Part shown: positions 8,701-14,775 of the stretch, piece after piece | How positions within the stretch are numbered: position 1 is the first letter of the stretch | How the letters are laid out: each line of letters opens with the position of its first letter | NCBI GenBank assembly: GCA_964501705.1 | Contig: CAZCUQ010000015.1 | Location: forward strand, 1-27,917 | DNA length: 27,917 bases | Direction: 5' to 3' | Source: RGIG4694 sp964501705 | GTDB taxonomy: Bacteria; Bacillota; Clostridia; Oscillospirales; Ruminococcaceae | Notes under the pieces: generated by a model | The model's input: only the letters and a program-made list of their open reading frames with translations | What the model was told of the DNA's origin: nothing | Database searches by the model: none | Translations under genes and position numbers: made by a program

Positions 8701-8834
8701 TTCTCGGCATTCTGCTTTCGGCGCTTCTGGTGCTTTTCAAGGCGTATGATGATCTGTCAGTCGCCATGATACTTATTTACAATCTGATCTTCACTGCGGT
8801 CTATGTTTTGATAAGCTTTTTCAGAAAAGTTTGA
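5733..8834 (+). CDS. degenerate P1B-type ATPase-like membrane protein with long charged N-terminal domain
   Basis: It starts at TTG, with AAGGAGGG (5719-5726) six bases upstream. Residues 1-470 are highly charged, Lys/Glu/Asp/Ser-rich, and probably disordered or coiled (notably 150-210). Residues 471-1033 follow the order of a heavy-metal P-type ATPase: helices near 473-492, 512-532, 548-567 and 577-597; a shrunken actuator region (600-665); helices 668-690 and 696-720 with C711-S712-C713 where CPC is expected; then D756-ATEL where DKTGT is expected, 43 residues later. The nucleotide-domain GNKKLM (838-843) is kept, TGDN reads RSVD (908-911), and the GDGxNDxP hinge is absent. Two helices close the protein. 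It should not pump by the normal mechanism; function is unknown. It follows rlmB by 13 bases. Confidence 0.75.
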   Translation: MSDEKITANGQPVIGEYESDLSAFDPDSILENDIFSGIRDEPYEPEMEKRRMELIKRETISGDYEHKYLAEDYKDVINEEKRRKDERARKIADFTRSFSIKDLEEEGKKSSADTEKTRVIPTVPGEEKKSLSELFINEIKEREEKKVTEEKSPEIEEPPHPDDLLTEKEKKRLKKREKRIERDKKKNRITEEDEDEFQRKYEELKKRGLGVQSGSERRSSAASEAFDEVVEEMEQKGSSGRTFSEKAEESPYEDDDFFKSGKRAKKVPGVITDKSGLISYTQGDKADEDIRLADDPLDSITGNSVDKIINEFEKNKSYAAATLRVGDKTNTIENIFDKLLAPDSDEAFSEHGSEMLESMKKAKRERLSRTDHVPPVSRPSPSEVEFDLEDKIIHDTLTLDGEKNTEKNPEEKALSDLNERRSKKIRDFVFMGDEEDSGEVSAQDEETPVIDDFENMDDAASIAEDIAHSKNSMIVRLLILAICFIVSFCTTVSNELSAPVFEFVSMTSEPGMYLFVNTIIGMTAAFASYNAISAGFMRLFAMKANCDSLAAVTSIITIMLSMAGLLNTELVRSGVLHEYVPLGIGALIFNTAGKLLLLDRTERNFRYVSGDVEHCAIFTVKNEEKAEAFTRGSLTDFPVLAAMKKTDMISDFMKTSYSPDLSDRFCKTFTPIILLASFVIGIIGGAAAYADFGKSALFVGITSFVACLCLCSCYSAMLIVNLPMQKASKKYSALQGAVIGFESVDEFAETNSVMVDATELFPSGSVSLMNIKIFSDTRIDEAIIQAASLACCSDSITKNMFYEIIAGKTSILSTVESYIYEDSMGLCGWIDNKRVLLGNKKLMENHSIDGLPSPEKEKEYTSGGRYVPVYLSISGELSAIFVINLVPVPEIYHAVRELYRKDVKIILRSVDSAVTVERMAKMFHVSPAMLKILPFREHSEFEKATHYVPKQSAALACSGRFAAFASLILSTKRIRSTVSAGIAVQALSILLGILLSALLVLFKAYDDLSVAMILIYNLIFTAVYVLISFFRKV

Positions 8835-8870
8835 TTTACGGCTGCCGCAAAGCGTTACTCCTTAAGAGAG

Positions 8871-8910
8871 CATAAAAAAATGAACATTTTTTTATCTTCT
8901 TTTAAATATT
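8871..8910 (+). terminator. AT-only inverted repeat, possible weak terminator
   Basis: ATAAAAAAATG and CATTTTTTTAT form an 11-bp AT-rich stem with a two-base spacer, followed by CTTCTTTT. It lies just after the ATPase-like gene. No GC base pairs except one stabilise it, so termination is only possible. Confidence 0.35.
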
Positions 8911-8986
8911 GAATCAATATTTTATTAAATTTACATTTCAGTAATATTTTTGAAATAGTTTAGCAATGTTTGAGTTAGCGATTTAC

Positions 8987-8994
8987 TGTATAAT
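8987..8994 (+). promoter_or_regulatory. -10 element upstream of response regulator
   Basis: TATAAT (8989-8994) lies 76 bases before the response regulator start in a 235-bp AT-rich gap. No good -35 hexamer occurs at 16-18 bases; TTGAGT at 8970 is only 13 bases away. The promoter may depend on an activator, possibly the regulator itself. Confidence 0.4.
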
Positions 8995-9069
8995 TATATT
9001 AAGAGTTTATTAGTAAATATATAGCACGGAATTGGCTGATTGTTATACAAATACAGGAGGAATGGTAAA

Positions 9070-9771
9070 ATGTCAATGGGCAAGATTATGGTAGTTGATG
9101 ACGATAATAATATCTGCGAACTGTTGAAGCTGTATCTTGAAAAAGACGGATATACCGTTATGATCTCGCACGACGGGGAAGAAGCCGTTGTGAAATTCAA
9201 CGCGTTAAAGCCCGATGTGGTTCTTCTGGATATTATGCTTCCCGGACTTGACGGCTGGCAGGTATGCCGTGAAATAAGAAAAAAATCAAACGTTCCGATA
9301 ATTATGATAACCGCAAAATCCGAAACCTTCGATAAGGTGCTGGGTCTTGAGCTCGGCGCGGACGACTATGTTGTAAAGCCTTTCGATACAAAGGAAGTCA
9401 TCGCTCGCGTAAAGGCAGTTTCAAGAAGAGTAAGCCAGAACACTCCCGACGACGAGGTTAAGGAAGTCAAGTACGATAAGCTCGTCGTTAATATGACAAG
9501 ATACGAGCTTAGGGTAGACGGAAAGGTTCTCGATACCCCGCCGAAGGAGCTTGAGCTTCTTTTCTATCTCGCTTCCAACCCTAACAGAGTGTACACCAGA
9601 GACCAGCTCCTCGACGAGGTGTGGGGATTTGAATACTACGGCGATTCGAGAACTATCGACGTTCATATCAAAAGACTCAGGGAAAAGCTTGAAAATGTTT
9701 CCGACAAGTGGGCGCTGAAAACTGTGTGGGGCGTAGGCTACAAGTTCGAGGCGGAAGAGGAAGATGCATAA
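9070..9771 (+). CDS. OmpR/PhoB-family response regulator
   Basis: The 233-residue protein has a receiver domain (about residues 4-120) with acidic pocket D10-D11-D12, phospho-acceptor D54 in VLLDIMLPGLDGW, T81 and K103 in VVKPFD. A C-terminal winged-helix DNA-binding domain follows (about 135-230), containing LTP-like TPPKELELLFYL, RDQLLDEVWG and SRTIDVHIKRLREKLE. The frame is open from 9040, but the ATG at 9070 has AGGAGG (9055-9060) nine bases upstream; a second ATG at 9076 is possible. It overlaps the histidine kinase gene by 8 bases, marking a cognate pair. The regulated genes cannot be told from sequence; the downstream htrA is a plausible member of the regulon. Confidence 0.93.
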   Translation: MSMGKIMVVDDDNNICELLKLYLEKDGYTVMISHDGEEAVVKFNALKPDVVLLDIMLPGLDGWQVCREIRKKSNVPIIMITAKSETFDKVLGLELGADDYVVKPFDTKEVIARVKAVSRRVSQNTPDDEVKEVKYDKLVVNMTRYELRVDGKVLDTPPKELELLFYLASNPNRVYTRDQLLDEVWGFEYYGDSRTIDVHIKRLREKLENVSDKWALKTVWGVGYKFEAEEEDA

Positions 9772-11215
9772 AAGTTTTTTTTCACGGTTTTTCAGGCTGT
9801 GCTATTCGCTCCTTGCCGCTTCGCTTATGATAATGGGCGCGGTTCATATCTTTCTGTCCGTCGAGACGTATCAGCGGGATACCAAGGAACAGCTTGTGAC
9901 AGATACTAGCGAGGCGGTGCAGTATCTTCAGGCAAGACTTATGTCACTGAGCGCGGAGGAGATAAATTCTTACGAGATGACCGGCAGGAGCTATCTCAAT
10001 AATCTTACTTATCATACACAGTGTGAATACTATGTTGCCGATTGGACAGGAAAAATAGCTTTCTGCTCGGACGGGATAGCCGAATATGCCGACAGGCTTG
10101 TTCCAGATGATGTTCTCAGGAGCTTCGACGAAAACGGCGAGTACTCTTTCGGAACAATGAGCGGATTTTTTGACACGTCCTGCTTCAATCTGGGCTACAG
10201 TCTGCTGAAAACAGAATTCGGGTCATACTATCTTATAGGCATGAAAAGCGCCGACAATATGAAAGCATATATGCTGAATCTTCTTGCTTCGATGCTTATC
10301 TGCTCGGTTATAATCCTTTTGTTAAGCTACCCTCTCATTTATTATTCCTTAATGAATGTCGTGGAGCCGATAAACGAAATGACCATCGCGGCAAAGCGCT
10401 TCGGAGCGGGAGATTTCTCCGAAAAGGTCACTGTCAGAGACGCTACGGAAATGGGTTATCTCGGAAATACGCTGAATGATATGGCAGCCTCTCTCGAAAA
10501 AATCGAAGAGGACAGAAAAAGCTTCGTTTCAAACGTATCACACGAGCTGAAAACTCCAATGACTACAATAGGGGGATTCGTTGACGGAATACTTGACGGC
10601 ACTATCCCCAAAAATCAACACAGATATTATCTCAGAATAGTATCGGACGAGGTAGACAGACTTGCGCGTCTCGTCCGTTCCATGCTGAATATTTCAAAAT
10701 ATGAATCGGGCGAAGTCTCTTTGCAGACGGAAAACTTTGAAGCCTCCGCTCTTATTTTCGAGACAGCTCTTCTCTTTGAAAAGAGAATAGACGATAAAAA
10801 GGTCAATATGGAAGGCTTAGACAGCGAAAGATTCTATCTGAAAGCAGATATCGACCTTACTCAGCAGGTTATTTACAATCTGACGGAAAACGCCGTGAAA
10901 TTTGTGAACGAGGGCGGAACTATCGCTTTTTCCCACGAGGTAAGAGGCGATTATACCTCTGTTTTTATCAGAAACAGCGGCGAGGGGTTAAAGGAAAACG
11001 AAATATCGAGAGTTTTTGACAGATTCTATAAAACCGATGAATCACGCGGAAAAGATAAAACGGGCGTGGGTCTCGGACTTTCCATTGTAAGCTCGATAAT
11101 AAAGCTTCACGGCGGAAAAATTATCGTGCGAAGCAAACCTCGTGAATATACTGAATTTGAGTTTACGCTTCCGACGGGAACTTCTCATTCGGGGAAAAAA
11201 GGCGCGGAACAGTGA
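9764..11215 (+). CDS. membrane sensor histidine kinase
   Basis: The protein (483 residues) has a transmembrane helix at 13-33, an extracytoplasmic sensor region of about 135 residues, and a second helix at 170-192. A HAMP linker (about 193-245, with NVVEPINEM) follows, then HisKA with the phospho-acceptor H260 in VSHELKTPM and an HATPase domain with N376 in NLTENAVKF, a DRFYKTDES segment and GVGLGLSIV. The order is typical of PhoR/WalK-like kinases but there is no PAS domain. The ATG overlaps the regulator gene by 8 bases. The extracytoplasmic sensor has three cysteines and no recognised ligand-binding motif. Confidence 0.93.
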   Translation: MHKSFFSRFFRLCYSLLAASLMIMGAVHIFLSVETYQRDTKEQLVTDTSEAVQYLQARLMSLSAEEINSYEMTGRSYLNNLTYHTQCEYYVADWTGKIAFCSDGIAEYADRLVPDDVLRSFDENGEYSFGTMSGFFDTSCFNLGYSLLKTEFGSYYLIGMKSADNMKAYMLNLLASMLICSVIILLLSYPLIYYSLMNVVEPINEMTIAAKRFGAGDFSEKVTVRDATEMGYLGNTLNDMAASLEKIEEDRKSFVSNVSHELKTPMTTIGGFVDGILDGTIPKNQHRYYLRIVSDEVDRLARLVRSMLNISKYESGEVSLQTENFEASALIFETALLFEKRIDDKKVNMEGLDSERFYLKADIDLTQQVIYNLTENAVKFVNEGGTIAFSHEVRGDYTSVFIRNSGEGLKENEISRVFDRFYKTDESRGKDKTGVGLGLSIVSSIIKLHGGKIIVRSKPREYTEFEFTLPTGTSHSGKKGAEQ

Positions 11216-11225
11216 TCTATCGGGG

Positions 11226-11253
11226 CAGGAATTTTCTGTCCTGTTTTGCTTTT
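11226..11253 (+). terminator. weak candidate terminator after histidine kinase
   Basis: CAGGA (11226-11230) and TCCTG (11239-11243) form a short stem followed by TTTTGCTTTT. The stem is only five base pairs, so partial read-through into htrA is expected. Confidence 0.35.
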
Positions 11254-11314
11254 ATGCCGTTTGACTTATTTGCGGCGGCGTAAGTTTTAACCGTGAAAGG
11301 AGATTTTTTTTAAA

Positions 11315-13084
11315 GTGGATGAAATGAACAAAAGTGAAAATATCAGCGGATCGGAAGAACCTTCCGAAAACTCTGCCGATCTCTCAAAGGACAACAACTC
11401 GGACGGCGAATCTGTAAAACCGTCAAACGACAGCTTTTATGACAATTTCTTCAAGGATAAGTCCGATGATGTTTCTCAGTCGGACAATTCCCCGGAGCAA
11501 TCCGAAAACAAAAGTAATGAAAATGAAAAGGATTCTTTCGCAGAGACGGATTTTGACAGTATGTTCCATTACCCGCCGAAAGGAACTCTTCCGCCTCCGG
11601 GGTACGGCGGGGTGAATTACGGCGCTTACGGAAATCCTTACGCTCCGCCTCCCTATGGCAATCCTCAGACGGGGTATTACAGCGTTCCGAACGGTGTTCC
11701 CATGCAGGGAGGATATAATCCGAATCCGAACGGTGTTCCCATGCAGGGAGGATATAATCCGAATCCGAACGGAGCTCCCATGCAGGGAGGATATAATCCG
11801 AATCCGAACGGAGCTCCCATGCAGGGAGCTTATAACCAAAGCGCGGAGTACAGACAGAGTACGTATAATCCCTACGGCGGCTCCGCAGTGTATGTTCCGA
11901 AGAAAAAAAGTCTCTCAAACGGCGCACTTATGGCAATTATTATAACAATAAGCGTGCTGTTCATAATAATTCTGATTATTCTTGCGTTTACTTCCATCGG
12001 AGTAGATCAAAGCACGGATTATTCTTCGCAGTCGTCGGAATATTCCGAAACAGCGGAAAGCGGAAACAGCGGCGTTACGGTTGAAATACCAATTCAGCAG
12101 AAGCCCGCTCTGGAGGCAAAATATTACCAGGACGAGGAAACCGGGCTTCTGACCGTTGAAGGAGTTGCGCAGCGCGTATCTCCGTCGGTCGTTGATGTTC
12201 TCGTATATCGTGATACAAGTCTTTACGCGTATTCGGCGGGAAGCGGAATAATTATCTCCGAAGACGGATATATCGTTACAAATGCTCACGTTGTCACCGA
12301 AGCAAATGCCGGTCTTAAAGTAACTCTCGGAGACGGAACGGAATATGAAGCGGAAATAATCGGCGCCGATAACAAAACGGATATCGCCGTTCTGAAAATT
12401 GAAGCGGAAGATCTTGTAACGGCGGATTTCGGCGATTCTGATGAGCTTCTGCTCGGCGAAATGGTCGTTGCGATAGGAAACGCGGGAGGATATTCGGGAA
12501 CGCTGACAGTCGGCTATGTTTCGGGACTTAACCGCGAGATAACCACAGCGTCAAGCACAGGCTCCACAATGACCTGCATACAGACTGACGCCGCAATGAG
12601 TCCCGGAGTTTCGGGCGGAGCGCTTATAAATATGTACGGTCAGGTAGTCGGGATAACCTCTTCAAAATACAAATCCACCGAGCTTGACGAGGGAATAGGC
12701 TTCGCAATTACAACAAAATTCGCAATGCCGATAATTGAGGATATCATATCAAAGGGCTATATTTCGGGACGCGTTCGTATAGGAATAACCTATGTCGCGA
12801 TATCCTCCGATATGGCCGACGCATATGGAGTGAAAATGGGCATACAGGTAAAATCAATAGACGATACCTGTGATATATCGGAAACGGAGCTTAGAGAGGG
12901 AGATATAATCACCTCGATCAACGGCATTGAAGTATACAGCTCCGACACCATAAAGAAAGCCATGGAGGGAATAAATCCCGGAGATACCGTGCAGGCTCAT
13001 GTTTACAGAAAAGGCATAACATCGGGAGACGAGATCGAATTTGACATTGAATTCGAGGCAATGCAGGATACGAGCCTGAGTTAA
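11315..13084 (+). CDS. membrane-anchored HtrA/DegP-like serine protease with PDZ domain
   Basis: Residues 1-200 form a cytoplasmic tail: first Ser/Asp/Glu/Asn-rich, then Pro/Gly/Tyr/Asn-rich with four 13-residue repeats (126-177). A transmembrane helix spans 203-226. The extracytoplasmic trypsin-like domain has H325 (TNAHVV), D356 (KTDIAVLKI) and S433 (SPGVSGGAL). A PDZ domain covers about 490-580, including GVKMGIQVKSI and LREGDIITSINGIEV. The usual GNSGGPL around the nucleophile reads GVSGGAL, an unusual change next to the oxyanion hole, although the triad is intact. GTG 11315, with AAAGGAG 12 bases upstream, is preferred over ATG 11324. The family degrades or refolds misfolded envelope proteins. 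The gene lies 99 bases after the two-component system. Confidence 0.92.
   Translation: MDEMNKSENISGSEEPSENSADLSKDNNSDGESVKPSNDSFYDNFFKDKSDDVSQSDNSPEQSENKSNENEKDSFAETDFDSMFHYPPKGTLPPPGYGGVNYGAYGNPYAPPPYGNPQTGYYSVPNGVPMQGGYNPNPNGVPMQGGYNPNPNGAPMQGGYNPNPNGAPMQGAYNQSAEYRQSTYNPYGGSAVYVPKKKSLSNGALMAIIITISVLFIIILIILAFTSIGVDQSTDYSSQSSEYSETAESGNSGVTVEIPIQQKPALEAKYYQDEETGLLTVEGVAQRVSPSVVDVLVYRDTSLYAYSAGSGIIISEDGYIVTNAHVVTEANAGLKVTLGDGTEYEAEIIGADNKTDIAVLKIEAEDLVTADFGDSDELLLGEMVVAIGNAGGYSGTLTVGYVSGLNREITTASSTGSTMTCIQTDAAMSPGVSGGALINMYGQVVGITSSKYKSTELDEGIGFAITTKFAMPIIEDIISKGYISGRVRIGITYVAISSDMADAYGVKMGIQVKSIDDTCDISETELREGDIITSINGIEVYSSDTIKKAMEGINPGDTVQAHVYRKGITSGDEIEFDIEFEAMQDTSLS
11690..11845 (+). repeat. 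39-bp in-frame tandem repeat in htrA
   Basis: Units start at 11690, 11729, 11768 and 11807. The first three are nearly identical and encode NG(V/A)PMQGGYNPNP. The fourth diverges in its second half. The unit length is a multiple of three, so copy-number changes keep the frame. Confidence 0.95.
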
Positions 13085-13086
13085 AT

Positions 13087-13122
13087 AAAAACCGGAAGTC
13101 GTTTTCTGACTTCCGGTTTTTT
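13087..13122 (+). terminator. bidirectional intrinsic terminator between htrA and nth
   Basis: AAAACCGGAAGTC (13088-13100) pairs perfectly with GACTTCCGGTTTT (13108-13120) around a seven-base loop, followed by TT. On the minus strand the hairpin also ends in a T-rich run. It starts 4 bases after the htrA stop. Confidence 0.9.
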
Positions 13123-13130
13123 CTGAATAT

Positions 13131-13176
13131 CAGACTTCCTCGAAAAGCGGCGTGCGCCGGTTTCCGAGGAAGTCTG
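13131..13176 (-). repeat. 12-bp inverted repeat immediately after the nth stop codon
   Basis: CAGACTTCCTCG (13131-13142) is perfectly complementary to CGAGGAAGTCTG (13165-13176). An inner CGGCG/CGCCG stem lies in the loop. It adjoins the nth stop (13177-13179). No T-run follows on either strand, so it is not a classical intrinsic terminator by itself; it may protect 3' ends or act together with the neighbouring terminator. Confidence 0.8.
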
Positions 13177-13839
13177 TTAATCTTTGGAGAAAATTTTGCA
13201 TTTAAAATCCTTTATCTCCGCCGCAAGCCTTGCCTTGAGAGGACATTCGCCGCATTTCGGATTTCTTGCCGTGCAGTATTCTCTGCCGAAAAGAACGAGA
13301 GCATGACAGAAATCGGAGGATCTTTCCTTCGGGAGAATTTTTCGCAGATCATCTTCAACTTTTTGAGGCTCATTGTTTTCGGTCAGCCGAAGTCTTCCCG
13401 AAATACGTATGCAGTGAGTATCCGTCACGACCGCTCCGTCCTTGTGATAAATATCTCCCAAAAGCAGATTGGCGGTCTTTCTTCCTATTCCGGGAAGAGT
13501 GAGAAGCTCGTCCATATTATCGGGGATGATTCCGCCGTAAACATCGCGGAGTCTTGCACACATTAAAACAATGCTTCTTGCCTTTGTATTTGCAAGCCCG
13601 CACGGACGGATTATTTCGGCGATATCCTTTTCGTCCGCGTCGGCGAGACTGTCAAGCGTCGGATATTTTTCAAAAAGCAGGGGAGTTACAGTATTTACTC
13701 TCGCGTCGGTGCATTGAGCCGAAAGCCTTGCCGATATCATAAGCTCGTATGGCTTTTCGTATGTAAGACTGCACGCTGCGTTCGGGTATAGTTCTTCCAG
13801 AGCGGCTATGGAAATGTCTGCGATTTTTTTCCTGTTCAT
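13177..13839 (-). CDS. nth: endonuclease III (DNA glycosylase/AP lyase)
   Basis: Nth removes oxidised pyrimidines and cleaves the abasic site during base excision repair. The 220-residue protein has the helix-hairpin-helix LPGIGRKTAN with catalytic K121 and the catalytic D140 in VVTDTHC. The 4Fe-4S motif is incomplete: C189, C196 and C199 keep the C-x6-C-x2-C spacing, but the fourth position (205) is Leu; another Cys sits at 214. The ATG has a strong AAGGAGG site. The PAP2 gene ends 9 bases upstream, so the two are probably co-transcribed. Confidence 0.93.
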   Translation of the reverse strand: MNRKKIADISIAALEELYPNAACSLTYEKPYELMISARLSAQCTDARVNTVTPLLFEKYPTLDSLADADEKDIAEIIRPCGLANTKARSIVLMCARLRDVYGGIIPDNMDELLTLPGIGRKTANLLLGDIYHKDGAVVTDTHCIRISGRLRLTENNEPQKVEDDLRKILPKERSSDFCHALVLFGREYCTARNPKCGECPLKARLAAEIKDFKCKIFSKD

Positions 13840-13848
13840 GTTGCCTCC

Positions 13849-14343
13849 TTAAAACACACAAAATCCCAAAAAAGCGCACACAATGGAAAAAAGCGCTCCC
13901 GCCGCGGTGTCTCTCGGAAAATGCACTCCCGAAAGAGGACGTATCACCATAACGACAGCGGTAAGAATACACATGAAGATTCCTGCGGGGAGATAAACAT
14001 AAATCCAGGAGGCGGAAATTATCGCTAGGCAGACAACGTGCCTTGACGGAAATGATTTGCCTTTAGTATCCTTTTTCACAAGAGGCGTGATATCGTATTT
14101 TTCGTAGGGACGCGGAAAATTCAGTACCTTTCTTACAACGGTCGCAAAGAGAAAGGTGAGCGCGGGAACATAAATACATTTATATATTTTCTCATTTTCC
14201 GTAAGCAAAAGATATGCGATAAGAACAATATAAGCCACATAGCCTATAATCGCGGAAGCTTTGCTCAGAAATTGCAGGATCTTCAGTCTGTGCGGTTTTT
14301 TTGTGAAGTAATCGTAAATTTTATCGTATTTTTCCTTGTACAT
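13849..14343 (-). CDS. PAP2-family membrane phosphatase
   Basis: The 164-residue protein has four or five hydrophobic helices and the three phosphatase signatures: RKVLNFPRP (motif 1), SFPSRHVV (motif 2, PSRH in place of PSGH) and RPLSGVHFPRD (motif 3, R-x5-H-x3-D). Family members dephosphorylate lipid phosphates such as undecaprenyl pyrophosphate or phosphatidylglycerophosphate, with the active site on the outer membrane face. The ATG has a modest AAGAG site and sits only about 10 bases downstream of the tRNA terminator, so expression may depend on read-through. The substrate cannot be read from sequence. Confidence 0.88.
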   Translation of the reverse strand: MYKEKYDKIYDYFTKKPHRLKILQFLSKASAIIGYVAYIVLIAYLLLTENEKIYKCIYVPALTFLFATVVRKVLNFPRPYEKYDITPLVKKDTKGKSFPSRHVVCLAIISASWIYVYLPAGIFMCILTAVVMVIRPLSGVHFPRDTAAGALFSIVCAFLGFCVF

Positions 14344-14352
14344 AATTCTCTT

Positions 14353-14387
14353 AAAAAATAAACTGCAAACGAAAAGGTTTGCAGTTT
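14353..14387 (-). terminator. intrinsic terminator of the tRNA-Ser operon
   Basis: On the minus strand AAACTGCAAAC (14387-14377) pairs with GTTTGCAGTTT (14370-14360), followed by ATTTTTT (14359-14353). It follows the tRNA-Ser(GCU) gene and ends about 10 bases before the PAP2 start codon. Confidence 0.88.
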
Positions 14388-14397
14388 GACTGATAAG

Positions 14398-14485
14398 CGG
14401 AGATGGAGAGACTCGAACTCTCGCGCCGGTTTCCCGACCTACGCCCTTAGCAGGGGCGCCTCGTCACCAACTTGAGTACATCTCC
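14398..14485 (-). tRNA. tRNA-Ser (anticodon GCU)
   Basis: The acceptor arms GGAGATG and CATCTCC pair fully, with discriminator G. The anticodon stem is CGCCC/GGGCG with loop CTGCTAA, giving GCT. A long variable arm (GTCGGGAAACCGGC region) marks a class II tRNA, and the T-arm has GTTCGAGTC. The 3' CCA is not encoded, so it must be added after transcription. Confidence 0.95.
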
Positions 14486-14521
14486 ATAATGTTGGCAGCC
14501 GTGTAAAAATATGAAAATATG

Positions 14522-14610
<89 letters not shown>

Positions 14611-14643
14611 CGACAAAACGCTCCGACGTCCGATGACTTAATC

Positions 14644-14672
14644 ATTATACCACACATATTTTAATTTGTCAA
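14644..14672 (-). promoter_or_regulatory. consensus sigma-A promoter of the tRNA-Ser operon
   Basis: On the minus strand a perfect TTGACA (14672-14667) and a perfect TATAAT (14649-14644) are separated by 17 bases. Transcription would start near 14637, 27 bases upstream of tRNA-Ser(UGA). A full-consensus promoter suits a stable RNA operon. Confidence 0.93.
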
Positions 14673-14723
14673 GTGTTTTTCAAAAAAAATTGTCCGAAAA
14701 AAACTCAGATATTTCAGCTTACG

Positions 14724-14761
14724 TTTTCGGCCGGAGAGAACGGAGATTCTCCGACCGAAAA
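14724..14761 (-). terminator. strong hairpin after the secreted protein gene
   Basis: The arms 14724-14737 and 14748-14761 form a 14-bp stem with one wobble pair in the minus-strand RNA, around a 10-base loop. It lies 15 bases after the stop of the secreted protein gene. The stem itself has TTTT/AAAA ends, but the nearest long T-run is about 20 bases further, so termination is likely but not textbook. Confidence 0.6.
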
Positions 14762-14775
14762 CACAAACGAAAAAA

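Noticed and set aside
11690..11845. 39-bp repeats considered as a CRISPR array.
   Set aside because: The copies are directly adjacent with no spacers and encode in-frame peptide repeats in htrA.
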